DNA from: Cellulomonas dongxiuzhuiae
Lineage (GTDB): Bacteria; Actinomycetota; Actinomycetes; Actinomycetales; Cellulomonadaceae
Direction: 5' to 3'
DNA: 64,000 nucleotides
Assembly (NCBI RefSeq): GCF_018623035.1
Contig: NZ_CP076023.1
Coordinates: 2,604,001 to 2,668,000 of the forward strand
Of this stretch, positions 44,870 through 54,304 are shown in pieces (position 1 is the stretch's first letter; each line of letters starts with the position of its first letter). The notes beneath the pieces are model-generated. The model searched no databases, was not told the DNA's origin, and saw only the letters and a list, made by a program, of their open reading frames with translations. Both the position numbers and the translations under genes were made by a program.

Positions 44870-46086
44870 CGCTCGCGACCGCTCACGCCGTCGGCCGCCG
44901 GGACCGGCTCCTCCCACCGGGCGGGCAGCGCGAGGTAGCCGCCGGACCAGTGCCCCTCACCAGCGTCCACGGAGAACCGCGCGATGTCGCGGACGTGGTC
45001 GATGGAGTGGGTGGTGCTCGAGTCGGTGACCGCCGCGGTGACGATGTACTCCCCCGGGTGCAGCAGCACCGTGGGCAGCACGCACTCGATCACGCCGTCG
45101 CCGCTCACACGACCGAGCGCCGTACCCGCGTCACGCGTGTTGGTCGCCGCCAGGTAGGTGCCGTCGCGGGCCTCGAGGGCGAAGCCGACGACCGGGTCGT
45201 CGACGGGCGTCTGGGCCGTCCAGTGCAGGCGGAAGCGTGCGGGCCCGCCGACGACGAGCCGTTCCTCGCCGGACGGTCGGCTGACCTCGACCCGGTTGAT
45301 ACGCACCTCGCCGCTGCCAGTGTGCTCGCGTCCCCCGACCACCGCGGTGCCGCTCGCCGACCGGGTGGACCGCTCGTACTGCTCGAGCACGTCGCTCGCG
45401 GGGCCGGCCTCCCGCAGCCGGCCCTTCTCGAGCCACGCCGCCGTGTCCGACATCGCGCGTACCGACGGGAGCGAGTGGGACACGATGACGACGGTTCGCC
45501 CCTCGCGGTTGAGGGTGCCGAACTTCTCCATGCACTTCACCTGGAACGCCGCGTCGCCGACGGCGAGGACCTCGTCTACGAGGAGGATCTCCGGTTCCAC
45601 GTTGATCGCCACCGAGAAGCCCAGGCGCACGTACATGCCGGACGAGTAGTTCTTCACCGGCTGGTCGATGAACTGCTCGACGCCCGAGAAGTCGACGATC
45701 TCGTCGAACTTCCGGTCGATCTCCTGACGGGTCATGCCGAGGATCGAGCCGTTGAGGTAGACGTTGTCGCGGCCGGAGAGCTCGGGGTGGAACCCCGACC
45801 CGACCTCGAGCAGCGCAGCCACCCTGCCGTGCATGCTGATCTGCCCGGAGTCCGGCTCGAGGATCCGCGCCATGCATTTGAGCAGGGTCGACTTGCCCGA
45901 ACCGTTGTCCCCGACCAGGGCGAACGTCGAGGACTCGGGGACCGCCAGGCTCACGTCGTCGAGCGCGAGGAAGTCCTCGTAGCTGCCCCGGGAACGACGC
46001 ATGACCGCCGACTTCAGGGTCTGGTTGCGCTCGTGGTAGACGCGGAAGCCCTTCGTCACACCCTCGACGACGATCGCGTCGCCCAT
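44866..46086 (-). CDS. wzt: Polysaccharide ABC exporter ATPase with C-terminal domain
   Basis: 406 residues. ATPase domain (1-250): Walker A GDNGSGKST, Q-loop region, signature YSSGM in VKNYSSGMYVRLGFSVAIN, Walker B ILLVDEVLAVGDAAF and the switch His in VSHSL, all typical of Wzt/TagH. Residues 270-406 are an extra beta-rich domain like the Wzt C-terminal domain, which in E. coli O9a reads the chain end of the polymer. ATG overlaps the permease stop (TAATG). This ATPase therefore probably recognises a modified terminus, in line with the nearby methyltransferase. Confidence 0.92.
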   Translation of the reverse strand: MGDAIVVEGVTKGFRVYHERNQTLKSAVMRRSRGSYEDFLALDDVSLAVPESSTFALVGDNGSGKSTLLKCMARILEPDSGQISMHGRVAALLEVGSGFHPELSGRDNVYLNGSILGMTRQEIDRKFDEIVDFSGVEQFIDQPVKNYSSGMYVRLGFSVAINVEPEILLVDEVLAVGDAAFQVKCMEKFGTLNREGRTVVIVSHSLPSVRAMSDTAAWLEKGRLREAGPASDVLEQYERSTRSASGTAVVGGREHTGSGEVRINRVEVSRPSGEERLVVGGPARFRLHWTAQTPVDDPVVGFALEARDGTYLAATNTRDAGTALGRVSGDGVIECVLPTVLLHPGEYIVTAAVTDSSTTHSIDHVRDIARFSVDAGEGHWSGGYLALPARWEEPVPAADGVSGRER

Positions 46087-46919
46087 TAGAGCACCTCCGC
46101 CAGGCGTCGCTGGTGTCGCGTGAACACCCACGAGCCGGCGACGAGCGCGGCCACGGCCCACGCGACGCACTCCAGAGCGGTCCCCCACTCGGGCAGCCGG
46201 TTGTCGTAGAGCAGGTTGCGGAACACCTCGGAGAATCCCTCCATCGGGTTGAGCTTGTAGAGGTCGAGGATCGTCACGTCACCGACCACGGGACCGGCGG
46301 CCTCAGCACGCCGCGCGACCTCGGACAGCGGGTACAGAATGGGCGTCAGGTAGAACCACACCTGGAACAGGATCGTGATGAGGTGCTGCATGTCCCGGAA
46401 GTACGCGTTGGCGATCGCCGCCAGCATCGCGACGCCGAGGGCGAACGCGGCGAGCGTGACCATCGCGAGGACGACCAGCGGCAGGTAGACCAGGGGGCTG
46501 CCGCCGAACAGCAGGATGGCGATGACCAGCACCACCATCTCGATCGCCCACGTGTAGCTCGTCGCCAGGGCGCTGGAGACGACCAGGGCGGACCGCGGGA
46601 AGTACACCTTCTTGATGAGGTTCTCGTTGCCGACGAGCGAGGCCATGCCGCCCGTGACGACGGACGTGAAGAAGGCCCACGGCAGCAGCGCGCACATGAG
46701 CCACAGCGCGAACACGTCGAGGCCGCTCGGGTCACCCTTGCCCGGCTCGATCCGGATGATGACCGAGAACACGAGGGTGAAGACCAGCATCTGCGCCAGC
46801 GGGTTGGCCAGCGACCAGAGCTGCCCGAGGGCCGTCCGCTTGTACTTGCCTTTCACCTCGCGCCTCGTCAGGTTGACGAGGAGCTCGCGCGACGATCGAA
46901 CGTCGGCAATCAGGCTCAC
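46086..46919 (-). CDS. wzm: Polysaccharide ABC exporter permease
   Basis: 277 residues, six membrane helices, ABC-2 type. LTRREVKGKYKRTALGQLWSLANPL is the conserved N-terminal amphipathic motif of Wzm/TagG, and YFRDMQHLITILFQVWFYLTPILYP the matching loop near the fifth helix. It exports an undecaprenyl-linked polymer together with Wzt. GTG start with GGAGG about five bases upstream and a TACTGT -10 box at 46956-46961. First gene of wzm-wzt-GT4. Confidence 0.93.
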   Translation of the reverse strand: MSLIADVRSSRELLVNLTRREVKGKYKRTALGQLWSLANPLAQMLVFTLVFSVIIRIEPGKGDPSGLDVFALWLMCALLPWAFFTSVVTGGMASLVGNENLIKKVYFPRSALVVSSALATSYTWAIEMVVLVIAILLFGGSPLVYLPLVVLAMVTLAAFALGVAMLAAIANAYFRDMQHLITILFQVWFYLTPILYPLSEVARRAEAAGPVVGDVTILDLYKLNPMEGFSEVFRNLLYDNRLPEWGTALECVAWAVAALVAGSWVFTRHQRRLAEVL

Positions 46920-46955
46920 AAGACCTCCGGGGTTGGCTTTTGCATCCGGCGCGCG

Positions 46956-46961
46956 ACAGTA
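46956..46961 (-). promoter_or_regulatory. -10 element TACTGT for wzm
   Basis: TACTGT on the minus strand, 36 bases before the wzm GTG. Confidence 0.45.
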
Positions 46962-46970
46962 TCCGGTGCT

Positions 46971-47020
46971 CCGGGCGGCGGCTCACGATACCCCAACGGC
47001 ATCCTGGGACCGCCGCCCGG
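46971..47020 (-). terminator. 11-bp inverted repeat after the amidase gene
   Basis: Arms CCGGGCGGCGG (46971-46981) and CCGCCGCCCGG (47010-47020) with a 28-base loop, 14 bases past the amidase stop. The long loop makes simple termination less certain. Confidence 0.45.
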
Positions 47021-47034
47021 CCGGCGCGCTGCCG

Positions 47035-48110
47035 TCAGCCGAACCAGCCCTGGACGTCGATGACGACGTGGCTGGTCCCGCGGTCGTTGTAGACCCGGAC
47101 CAGGCGCTCCGGCCCGAGCGGGACGACCGTCATCGCGGCCTGGTCCCGCCCCCGCCCCGTGTTGAGGTCGGACGCCGTGGGCCGCGAGGTCCCCGGCTGC
47201 CACGCCGTGAGGAACGTCGTGTCAGTCTGCTGCGTCGCCGCGAGCGACAGCACGGCCGCCTGGGCCTGCTGCGGAAGAGCGACGGCCCCGAGCGGCAGGT
47301 CCCGGGACTCGCCCTGACCGAGAGGGCTCGTCGTGCGGGTGTCGGTCGCACGCGCCGGGTCGATGGGCGTGAACCTCATCGGCGCCCCCGCACCGAACCA
47401 CCCGATCACGTCCACCACCACATGGGCCTGCGCGCCCTGCAGCGTCAGCGCGAGCCTGCCGTCCGCCGAGAGCGGCACGACCGTGCGGTTGCTCACGTTG
47501 TCGCCCGGCAGGTGGTTGACGCTCGCGATCGTCGGCACGGCGCCACCGGCCGGGTGAGCGATGATGTTGCCCGGGCCTGCCGGACCCACCGAGCTCACGT
47601 TGGCCAGGACTGCGGTCGCGCCGGCCGGCACCTGGGCGCGCCCCGTCACCTGGACCTCCCGGGTCGCACCCGAGGTCAGCGGACCGCCCTCGCTACGAGT
47701 GTCGAGCAGCCGCGCCCCCGTGGCCAGCGGCCGGTAGCCGACGCCCGACGAGCCGTCGACGAAGTAGCCGCTCACGTCGACGACGACGTGGACGGACCCG
47801 CTGTTGTTGTAGACGCTCACCTTGCCCTCGCCGCCGACGCCGACCATCACGCCGGACGCCGCGGTGATGCGGGGATCCGCGTTGAAGGTGGAGGACGACG
47901 GGACCGGTCCACCGGCAGGCCACACCCTCAGGAACGTCGTGGTGGACGGCGCCACCGCGGTGACGTTGAGCGCGACCGCCTTCGCGTCGGCAGGCACGCC
48001 CGCGGTGCCGGCGACGGTGACGTCGACCCGTCCACCCGGCCCGAGGGCCGCGCCGCCCGGACGCGTGTCGAGGAGTCGCGCGGGAGCGACCGGGACGAAG
48101 CGCAGGTCGC
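47035..48110 (-). repeat. Three coding repeats with ARLLDTR / VVVDVxGWF ends
   Basis: Roughly 360 bases each, encoding beta-rich modules: the first ends in VVVDVSGYF, the second in [10 protein letters not shown], the third in [10 protein letters not shown]. In the third the start motif reads ARATDTR. Confidence 0.8.
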
Positions 48111-49806
48111 CGACCAGGGGGACGCCGGGGACCGTCGGCGGCACCGACGTGCCGGTCACCTGCACGCGGGCGACGAACCCGACGACGGGGCGGCCGTCAC
48201 GCGTGTCGACGCCCTCCAGGGAGAGGCGGTACGGACCCGGACCGACGGGCGCGCCGGCCTCGTTGCGCCCGTCCCAGACGATGAGCGCCCCACCACCGGT
48301 GGGTGACGTCACGGCGAAGACCGACCGGACCTGCTGGTCCGTGCGTTCGTCGACGACCCGCAGCGTCGAGTGGATGGTGCCGGTCGCACCACCGAGCACG
48401 GCGACGGACCCCCCGACCGGCACGCTCGTCGCCGACAGCGACGGGTTGACGTACTGCCCGGCGATGATGTCGCGTGCCCGCTGCTTGATGATCCCGAGCA
48501 CCGCGTACCCGCGCTCGCCGGGGCACGCGGTGTACGCGACGTCGCGGTGGCCGATCACGACGGGGAGCGAGAGCGTCGTTCCGCCCGCGTACCGCGAGTT
48601 TTCGCCGCCGAGCGTCGTGTAGCCGACGGTGCTGCCCGGGTCCCGGTGGTACGACGCCATCCGCCACGCGATGAGCCGGGCGACGCTCTCCTGCACCGCG
48701 GCGGACGGCGTGATGCTGCTGTAGTCCCCGAGCATCGAGATGCCGAGGGTCGCGGTGTTGAAGCCCCCGGCGTGTACGCCGATGACCGGCCGCGTGCCGG
48801 ACTCGTCGCGCCCCTCGTAGATGTTGCCCCACTTGTCGACGAGGAAGTTGTAGCCGATGTCGCACCAGCCGCGGGCGTCCTGGTGGTATCGCTGGTCGCC
48901 CCTGATTTGGGCCATCGCCTCGCCGACCGTCGCGTACGTGTTCGGACCTGCGGTGTGGTGCACGACCGTGGCGAGGAGCGTCGAGGCGACGTCCGGCGCG
49001 CACCGCTGGGGCGCGGCCCCCCACCCCTCGCGCGTCACGATGGCCGGCGCGGCGGGAGCACTCGCCACTACGCTCCCGCCAGCCGCGGCCAGGTCTGCGG
49101 GCGCGGACAGGACGGTCGGCGCGGAGAGGACGGTCGGCGCGGACAGTGCCGCGTCCGCGGACCGGTCGGCGCCGTCCGGGGCGTCATCGGTGGCACCGAC
49201 GAGCGCGAGCCGGACGTCCTGCACCGAACGCGCGCCCTCTCCGAGCGAGAGCTGCACGTCGTCCGCGTCGCCGATCCACACGGACTCCGTGCCCGCGCGG
49301 ACCTCGCGGCTCGCTTCGGCGGTGCCGGCGTCGGGCACGGTGCCGTCGCTCTCGAGCGGGATCCACTGGGACCAGGTGTCGTCCGTCCGCGTCCGCACGC
49401 GGACGTCGACGTCGGCGGCGGACGGCCCCGTCGACCAGGTGACGCCGAGCGTCTGGTAGCGCGTCACCGGCACCGCGGCGGAGACCGTGCGCGTACCGAC
49501 CGCGTCGGCGGCCACCACGTCCGGCAGCTCCGCGGACAGTTCGGGCGCCGGCACGGTGTCCGTCCCCGGCCCCGCCGGCGTCTGCCCCTCGACCACGACC
49601 GGCACCTCGTCGACAACGAGCGGGTCGAGCGGCTGCTCGGCGACCGGCGGGACCGCCGGCGCCTTCGTCGCGGTCGCGCCCGCGCCGGCGGCCGGTGCCG
49701 CGGAGGTGACGGACAGCGCGAGCGCGAGCGCGAGGGCGCGTGCAGCCCAGGGCCACGGGTGCCTGCGAGGGACGGCGAACCCCGGACGGCCGTGGCGTGC
49801 GGACAA
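47035..49806 (-). CDS. Secreted PGRP-type amidase with C-terminal beta-repeats
   Basis: 923 residues. Signal peptide at the start ([21 protein letters not shown]), a Pro/Ala linker and a beta domain (residues 100-210), then an N-acetylmuramoyl-L-alanine amidase/PGRP domain at about 257-425 with [11 protein letters not shown] and [14 protein letters not shown] carrying the zinc His/His/Cys set, then a FlgD-Ig-like unit ([19 protein letters not shown]) and three repeats of about 120 residues, each with an ARLLDTR-like start and a VVVDVxGWF end. I prefer the TTG at 49806, which has AAGGAGG five bases upstream, over a GTG at 49836. It cleaves or binds peptidoglycan outside the cell. Confidence 0.85.
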   Translation of the reverse strand: MSARHGRPGFAVPRRHPWPWAARALALALALSVTSAAPAAGAGATATKAPAVPPVAEQPLDPLVVDEVPVVVEGQTPAGPGTDTVPAPELSAELPDVVAADAVGTRTVSAAVPVTRYQTLGVTWSTGPSAADVDVRVRTRTDDTWSQWIPLESDGTVPDAGTAEASREVRAGTESVWIGDADDVQLSLGEGARSVQDVRLALVGATDDAPDGADRSADAALSAPTVLSAPTVLSAPADLAAAGGSVVASAPAAPAIVTREGWGAAPQRCAPDVASTLLATVVHHTAGPNTYATVGEAMAQIRGDQRYHQDARGWCDIGYNFLVDKWGNIYEGRDESGTRPVIGVHAGGFNTATLGISMLGDYSSITPSAAVQESVARLIAWRMASYHRDPGSTVGYTTLGGENSRYAGGTTLSLPVVIGHRDVAYTACPGERGYAVLGIIKQRARDIIAGQYVNPSLSATSVPVGGSVAVLGGATGTIHSTLRVVDERTDQQVRSVFAVTSPTGGGALIVWDGRNEAGAPVGPGPYRLSLEGVDTRDGRPVVGFVARVQVTGTSVPPTVPGVPLVGDLRFVPVAPARLLDTRPGGAALGPGGRVDVTVAGTAGVPADAKAVALNVTAVAPSTTTFLRVWPAGGPVPSSSTFNADPRITAASGVMVGVGGEGKVSVYNNSGSVHVVVDVSGYFVDGSSGVGYRPLATGARLLDTRSEGGPLTSGATREVQVTGRAQVPAGATAVLANVSSVGPAGPGNIIAHPAGGAVPTIASVNHLPGDNVSNRTVVPLSADGRLALTLQGAQAHVVVDVIGWFGAGAPMRFTPIDPARATDTRTTSPLGQGESRDLPLGAVALPQQAQAAVLSLAATQQTDTTFLTAWQPGTSRPTASDLNTGRGRDQAAMTVVPLGPERLVRVYNDRGTSHVVIDVQGWFG

Positions 49807-49989
49807 CGGTGCCTCCTTGCGATCCCCCGGTCGCACCGACCCCTCGAACCGGCCGTGCGCTGCGGGACGCAGTGTCAGCCCCCGCTGCGGGGCGGGTCAA
49901 GGACCGCGGCGGGCGTGGCGGCGACGGCCCCGGGCGCGCGGACCCGCGCGACCCGTGCCGGGCCGTCCCACCCCTACCCGCCGCGCCGA

Positions 49990-49995
49990 TAGAGT
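49990..49995 (+). promoter_or_regulatory. -10 element TAGAGT, leaderless promoter
   Basis: TAGAGT ends seven bases before the gmd ATG at 50003, and no ribosome site fits between. Confidence 0.6.
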
Positions 49996-50002
49996 GCAGC
50001 CC

Positions 50003-51049
50003 ATGAAAAAGGCACTGGTGACCGGTATCACGGGGCAGGACGGCTCGTACCTGGCGGAGCTCCTGCTCGACAAGGGCTACGAGGTGCACGGGATCGTCCG
50101 ACGGTCCAGCACCTTCAGCACCGACCGCATCGAGCACCTGTACAAGGACCCCCACGAGTCCGACGCCCGCCTGTTCCTGCACTACGGCGACCTGAGTGAC
50201 GGCACCGGCCTGCGGCACATCCTCGAGAAGGTGGCGCCCGTCGAGGTCTACAACCTCGCGGCGCAGTCCCACGTCGGCGTGTCGTTCTTCCAGTCCGAGT
50301 ACACCGCGGACGTGGACGCGCTCGGCACCTTGCGCCTGCTCGAGGCGATCCGCGACTTCTCTCAGCGGACCGGTCAGAACGTCCGGTTCTACCAGGCCGG
50401 CACGTCCGAGCAGTTCGGGTCGACGCCGCCCCCGCAGTCGGAGACGTCCGTCATGCACCCGCGCAGCCCGTACGCGGTGGCCAAGCTCTTCTCGTACTGG
50501 CAGACGATCAACTACCGCGAGTCGTACGGCATGTTCGCGTCCAACGGCATCCTCTTCAACCACGAGTCCGAGCGTCGCGGCGAGACCTTCGTGACGCGCA
50601 AGATCACACGTGCTGCGACGCGGATCTCGCTCGGGCTGCAGGAGAAGCTGTACCTCGGCAACCTCGACGCGAAGCGCGACTGGGGCCACGCGAAGGACTA
50701 CGTCGAGGCGATGTGGCTGATCCTCCAGCACGATGTCCCCGACGACTTCGTGGTGGCGACCGGCCAGATGTACTCCGTGCGCGAGTTCGTGGAGAAGGTC
50801 TTCGGCCGGCTGGACCTCGACTGGGAGAAGCACGTCGAGATCGATCCCCGGTACTTCCGCCCCGCCGAGGTGGAGGCCCTGCAGGGCGACGCGACGAAGG
50901 CACGCACGGTGCTCGGGTGGGAGCCCAAGGTCGGCATCGACCACCTCGTGCAGCTGATGATCGACAACGACCTGGAGCTGGCCCGTCAGGAGCGCACGCT
51001 GCGCGACGCGGGCCACGCGGTGGCGCCGCGGTCCGGGGCCAACGATTGA
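50003..51049 (+). CDS. gmd: GDP-mannose 4,6-dehydratase
   Basis: Makes GDP-4-keto-6-deoxy-D-mannose from GDP-mannose. 348 residues, usual length. NADP loop [19 protein letters not shown], the [15 protein letters not shown] region, [13 protein letters not shown], and the catalytic YxxxK in SPYAVAKLF are family marks; [14 protein letters not shown] is typical of Gmd. First gene of a five-gene operon whose members overlap by four bases each. Here its product appears to feed a 3,6-dideoxyhexose pathway rather than GDP-fucose. Confidence 0.96.
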   Translation: MKKALVTGITGQDGSYLAELLLDKGYEVHGIVRRSSTFSTDRIEHLYKDPHESDARLFLHYGDLSDGTGLRHILEKVAPVEVYNLAAQSHVGVSFFQSEYTADVDALGTLRLLEAIRDFSQRTGQNVRFYQAGTSEQFGSTPPPQSETSVMHPRSPYAVAKLFSYWQTINYRESYGMFASNGILFNHESERRGETFVTRKITRAATRISLGLQEKLYLGNLDAKRDWGHAKDYVEAMWLILQHDVPDDFVVATGQMYSVREFVEKVFGRLDLDWEKHVEIDPRYFRPAEVEALQGDATKARTVLGWEPKVGIDHLVQLMIDNDLELARQERTLRDAGHAVAPRSGAND

Positions 51050-51990
51050 CACGCCGCATCTATCTCGCCGGTCACCGCGGGCTGGTCGGTTCGGCACTCC
51101 GTCGTGCGGTCCTGCGCCACGGGGACGACACGGTCCAAGGCAGCGAGCGTGTCGACTACCGTGACCGAGCACGGACGTTCGCCGCGCTGGCCGCCGCGAA
51201 ACCCGACGTGGTCGTGCTCGCGGCGGGACGCGTCGGCGGTCTGGGCGCGAACCTCGCTCGCCCGGTCGAGTTCCTCGACGAGAACCTGCTGATCCAGTCG
51301 AACGTCCTGGCCGCGAGCCTCGCCGCCGGGGTCCGCCGCCTGCTGTTCATTGGCAGTGCGAACGCGTACCCGGCCGACGCGCCGCAGCCGATCACCGAGG
51401 CGTCCCTCGGGACGGCCGCGCTCGACGAGGGGACCCGCTCCTACGGGCTCGCCAAACTGGTGGGCACCACGCTGTGCGACGCGTACCACGCCGAGTACGG
51501 CGTCACATACCACTCCGTGATGCCGTGCAACCTCTACGGACCGGGTGATCGCTTCGACCTCGAGACCGCGCACGTCGTCGCTGCGACGCTGCGCCGGTTC
51601 GGCGACGCGGTCACGACCGGCGCCGACGAGGTGGTCGTCTGGGGCTCGGGCAACCAGCGCCGCCAGCTGCTGCTCGCCGACGACCTGGCGGAGGCGTGCC
51701 TGGTGCTCCTCGGCCTGGAACGGCCACCGTCGGTCGTCAACGTCGGTCCGCGCGGCGACACGTCGATCCGCGAGCTCGCAGAGCTCGCGGCGTCGGTCGT
51801 CGGATTCCGCGGTGCGATAGCCTTCGATGCCACAAAGCCCGAGGGTGTCCTGCGCCGCGAGCTCGACACGAGCCGGATGCACGATCTCGGCTGGCAACCT
51901 CGGCACTCGCTCGAGGACGGCATGCGCTCGACGTGGCGGTGGTACGTCGAGCAGCAACGACAAGCCCCTGTAACGGAGACCTCTGCATGA
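51046..51990 (+). CDS. Fcl/ColC-like GDP-sugar epimerase-reductase
   Basis: 314 residues, close to WcaG/Fcl: [66 protein letters not shown]. Ser104, Tyr133 and Lys137 keep the reductase triad, and His176 matches the Fcl epimerase His179, but the partner Cys109 of E. coli Fcl is Asn106 here (GSANAYP against GSSCIYP). The TTG start overlaps the gmd stop (TTGA). With colD next door, the likely reaction is 5-epimerisation plus 4-reduction of GDP-4-keto-3,6-dideoxymannose to GDP-colitose, or reduction without epimerisation if the Asn disables that step. Confidence 0.85.
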   Translation: MTRRIYLAGHRGLVGSALRRAVLRHGDDTVQGSERVDYRDRARTFAALAAAKPDVVVLAAGRVGGLGANLARPVEFLDENLLIQSNVLAASLAAGVRRLLFIGSANAYPADAPQPITEASLGTAALDEGTRSYGLAKLVGTTLCDAYHAEYGVTYHSVMPCNLYGPGDRFDLETAHVVAATLRRFGDAVTTGADEVVVWGSGNQRRQLLLADDLAEACLVLLGLERPPSVVNVGPRGDTSIRELAELAASVVGFRGAIAFDATKPEGVLRRELDTSRMHDLGWQPRHSLEDGMRSTWRWYVEQQRQAPVTETSA

Positions 51991-53183
51991 CGGCGTCGCA
52001 GCCAGAAGTTCGCTATTCCCTGTCGCAGTCCACGTGGGACGACGCCGAGCACGCCGCGCTGCAGCGCGTCATCGCGAGCGGTCAGTTCACGATGTCTGCC
52101 GAGACCGCCGAGTACGAGCGGGTGTTCGCCGACTTCCTGGGCACCCCGTACTGCGTGGCCGTAAACTCGGGCAGCACCGCCAACCTCCTCATGACGGCCG
52201 CCCTGCGCTACCGCAGGTCCGACGCGCTCGCGCCCGGTGACGAGGTCATCGTCCCGGCCGTGTCGTGGCCGACGACGTACTACCCCCTGAGCCAGTACGG
52301 CCTGCGGCTGAAGTTCGTCGACATCGACGCCGAGACGCTCAACTACGACCTGGACGCGCTCGAGGCAGCCATCACGGACCGGACCCGGCTCGTGATGGTC
52401 GTGAACCTGCTGGGCAACGCGAACGACTTCGACAGGATCCGCGCCCTGTGCGAACCGCGCGGCATCGACATCGTCGAGGACAACTGCGAGTCGCTGGGCG
52501 CCACCTTCGGTGACCGGCAGTGCGGGACCCACGGGCTCATGGGCACCTTCAGCAGCTTCTTCTCCCACCACATCTCGACGATGGAGGGGGGCGTCATCTG
52601 CACCGCCGACGAGGAGCTGTACCACATCCTTCTCTCGCTGCGGGCGCACGGGTGGACGCGCAACCTCCCTAAGTTCAACCAGGTCACGGGTGAGAAGAGT
52701 GACGACCCGTTCGAGGAGTCGTTCAAGTTCGTCCTGCCGGGCTACAGCGTTCGACCGCTGGAGATGAGCGCGGCCGTGGGCATCGAGCAGATCGCGAAGC
52801 TCCCCGGTTTCGTCGCGGACCGCCGCCGCAACGCGGCCCGATACCTCGAGATCCTGTCCCGCTACCCTCAGCTGATGACGCAGCGCGAGATCGGCGAGGC
52901 GAGCTGGTTCGGGTTCAGCATGGTGGTGCGCCCGGGCGCGTCCTTCGGCCGCTCCGACCTCGTACGGGCGTTCCAGGCTGCCGGCATCGAGTGCCGCCCG
53001 ATCGTGGCGGGCAACTTCGCCAAGAACCCGGTCATGCGGTGGCTCGACCACGAGGTGCACGGCACCCTGCGCAACGCCGACCTCATCGACACGAACGGGC
53101 TGTTCATCGGCAACCGTGAGGGTGACCTCGACGCCGAGCTCGACCTGCTCGCGTCGGTCCTCGACGAGGTCGTCGGCGCATGA
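51987..53183 (+). CDS. colD: GDP-4-keto-6-deoxy-D-mannose 3-dehydratase
   Basis: 398 residues of the DegT/DnrJ/EryC1 fold. It parallels E. coli/Yersinia ColD closely: STWDDAEHAALQRV, NSGSTANLLMTAAL, VPAVSWPTTYYPLSQYGLRL, DNCESLGATFG and GTFSSFFSHHISTMEGG. The catalytic Lys of ordinary sugar aminotransferases is replaced by His194 (first H of SHHI; His188 in ColD), which converts the PLP enzyme to a 3-dehydratase. No ferredoxin-type Cys cluster is present, which separates it from the CDP-sugar E1 dehydrases. Expected reaction: removal of the 3-OH of GDP-4-keto-6-deoxymannose. ATGA overlap with the gene upstream. Confidence 0.93.
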   Translation: MTASQPEVRYSLSQSTWDDAEHAALQRVIASGQFTMSAETAEYERVFADFLGTPYCVAVNSGSTANLLMTAALRYRRSDALAPGDEVIVPAVSWPTTYYPLSQYGLRLKFVDIDAETLNYDLDALEAAITDRTRLVMVVNLLGNANDFDRIRALCEPRGIDIVEDNCESLGATFGDRQCGTHGLMGTFSSFFSHHISTMEGGVICTADEELYHILLSLRAHGWTRNLPKFNQVTGEKSDDPFEESFKFVLPGYSVRPLEMSAAVGIEQIAKLPGFVADRRRNAARYLEILSRYPQLMTQREIGEASWFGFSMVVRPGASFGRSDLVRAFQAAGIECRPIVAGNFAKNPVMRWLDHEVHGTLRNADLIDTNGLFIGNREGDLDAELDLLASVLDEVVGA

Positions 53184-54304
53184 CGACGTCGAAGCGCCCC
53201 CACGTCCTGGTGGACATGCTGTTCTGGACCGGCACCAAGGGCGGGATCGAGACGTACGCCCGCGAGCTGTACTCGGCGCTGCGCGGCACCGACCGCTTCA
53301 CGTTCACCGCGCTGGCGAGCACCGAGTTCGCAGCCTCGAGCCCGGACTGGTTCCCGGGGCCCGTGGTCGACTCGGGCGTCAGCGGCAACATCGCCGGTCT
53401 CAACCGGTTCCGGTGGTCGTGGGCAGAGCTCCAGGGCGTGTCGCGCTGGGCGGACCGCCTCCGCGCGGACCTGATCCATTGCCCGTCGCTCCTCGGACCG
53501 CGCAGCTCGAGGGTGCCGACGGTCGTGTCGATGCACGACCTGTTGTACTGGACGAATCCCGAGCACATGCCGTCGCAGCTGTTCGTCAAGCCTGCGCAGT
53601 GGATGGAGTCCATGGTCGCGAAGAACGCGACGCGGATGATCACGATCAGCCAGTCATCTGCACGCGACATCGACACCTACCTGCGGTTCCCGCGCGAGCG
53701 CCTCGACGTGATCCCGCTCGCTGGTTCCGTGCGCGAGTCGGCAGGTCGCCTCCGTACCGGGACGCCGGAGAACATGATCCTGGCCACCGGCAACCGCCTC
53801 GGTCACAAGAACTGGGCCTCCCTCATCCGGGCGCTCCCCCTCGTCCCCGAGGACGTGCGCCCGCGCCTGGTCGTCACGGGCAGCAAGGGCGACGACCCGC
53901 TGATCCCGGTCGTCGAGGAGGTCGAGATGCAGGACTGGGTCGACCTGCGCGGGTGGGTCACCACGGAGGAGATGGACCGGCTGCTCGCCAGCGCGGCGGC
54001 CCTGGCGATCCCCTCCTTCCACGACGGGTTCTGCCTGCCGGCGCTCGACGCGATGCTCATCGGCCTGCCCGTCCTGCTCAGCGACATCCCCGTCTACCGG
54101 GAGGTCGGCGGCGACGCCGCCCTGTACGTCGACCCGCACTCGCTGGAGTCCATCGCCGCGGGCATGACCGTGGTGGCCACCGACCCCGGGCGGATGCGAC
54201 GGGCCGCGGAGCTCGGGCGGGAGCAGGCGGCCCGGTTCTCCTGGGCCACGACCGCCGACCGCACGCTCGACGTGTTCGACAAGGCGCTGGCCCGAGCCGC
54301 ATGA
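53180..54304 (+). CDS. GT4 glycosyltransferase of the dideoxyhexose operon
   Basis: 374 residues, GT-B fold. VLVDMLFWTGTKGGIETYAREL at the start, SMHDLLYWTNPEHMP in the N-domain, ILATGNRLGHKNWASLIRAL and AIPSFHDGFCLPALDAMLIGLPVL (E-x7-E replaced by a GFCLPALDAM type) in the C-domain. It is coupled to colD by an ATGA overlap, which makes it the best candidate for the transferase that uses the GDP-3,6-dideoxyhexose. This donor assignment is an inference. Confidence 0.82.
   Translation: MTTSKRPHVLVDMLFWTGTKGGIETYARELYSALRGTDRFTFTALASTEFAASSPDWFPGPVVDSGVSGNIAGLNRFRWSWAELQGVSRWADRLRADLIHCPSLLGPRSSRVPTVVSMHDLLYWTNPEHMPSQLFVKPAQWMESMVAKNATRMITISQSSARDIDTYLRFPRERLDVIPLAGSVRESAGRLRTGTPENMILATGNRLGHKNWASLIRALPLVPEDVRPRLVVTGSKGDDPLIPVVEEVEMQDWVDLRGWVTTEEMDRLLASAAALAIPSFHDGFCLPALDAMLIGLPVLLSDIPVYREVGGDAALYVDPHSLESIAAGMTVVATDPGRMRRAAELGREQAARFSWATTADRTLDVFDKALARAA

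Noticed and set aside
49807..49836. GTG at 49836 as start of the amidase
   Set aside because: The TTG at 49806 has AAGGAGG at good spacing and gives a standard signal peptide; the extra ten codons overlap that ribosome site.
50003..51990. gmd plus fcl as an ordinary GDP-L-fucose pathway
   Set aside because: The next coupled gene is ColD-like and the Fcl-like enzyme lacks the epimerase Cys, so a 3,6-dideoxyhexose is the better reading; fucose is not excluded.
51987..53183. DegT-fold enzyme as a perosamine-type aminotransferase
   Set aside because: The PLP-binding Lys is replaced by His194 and the sequence follows ColD along its length.
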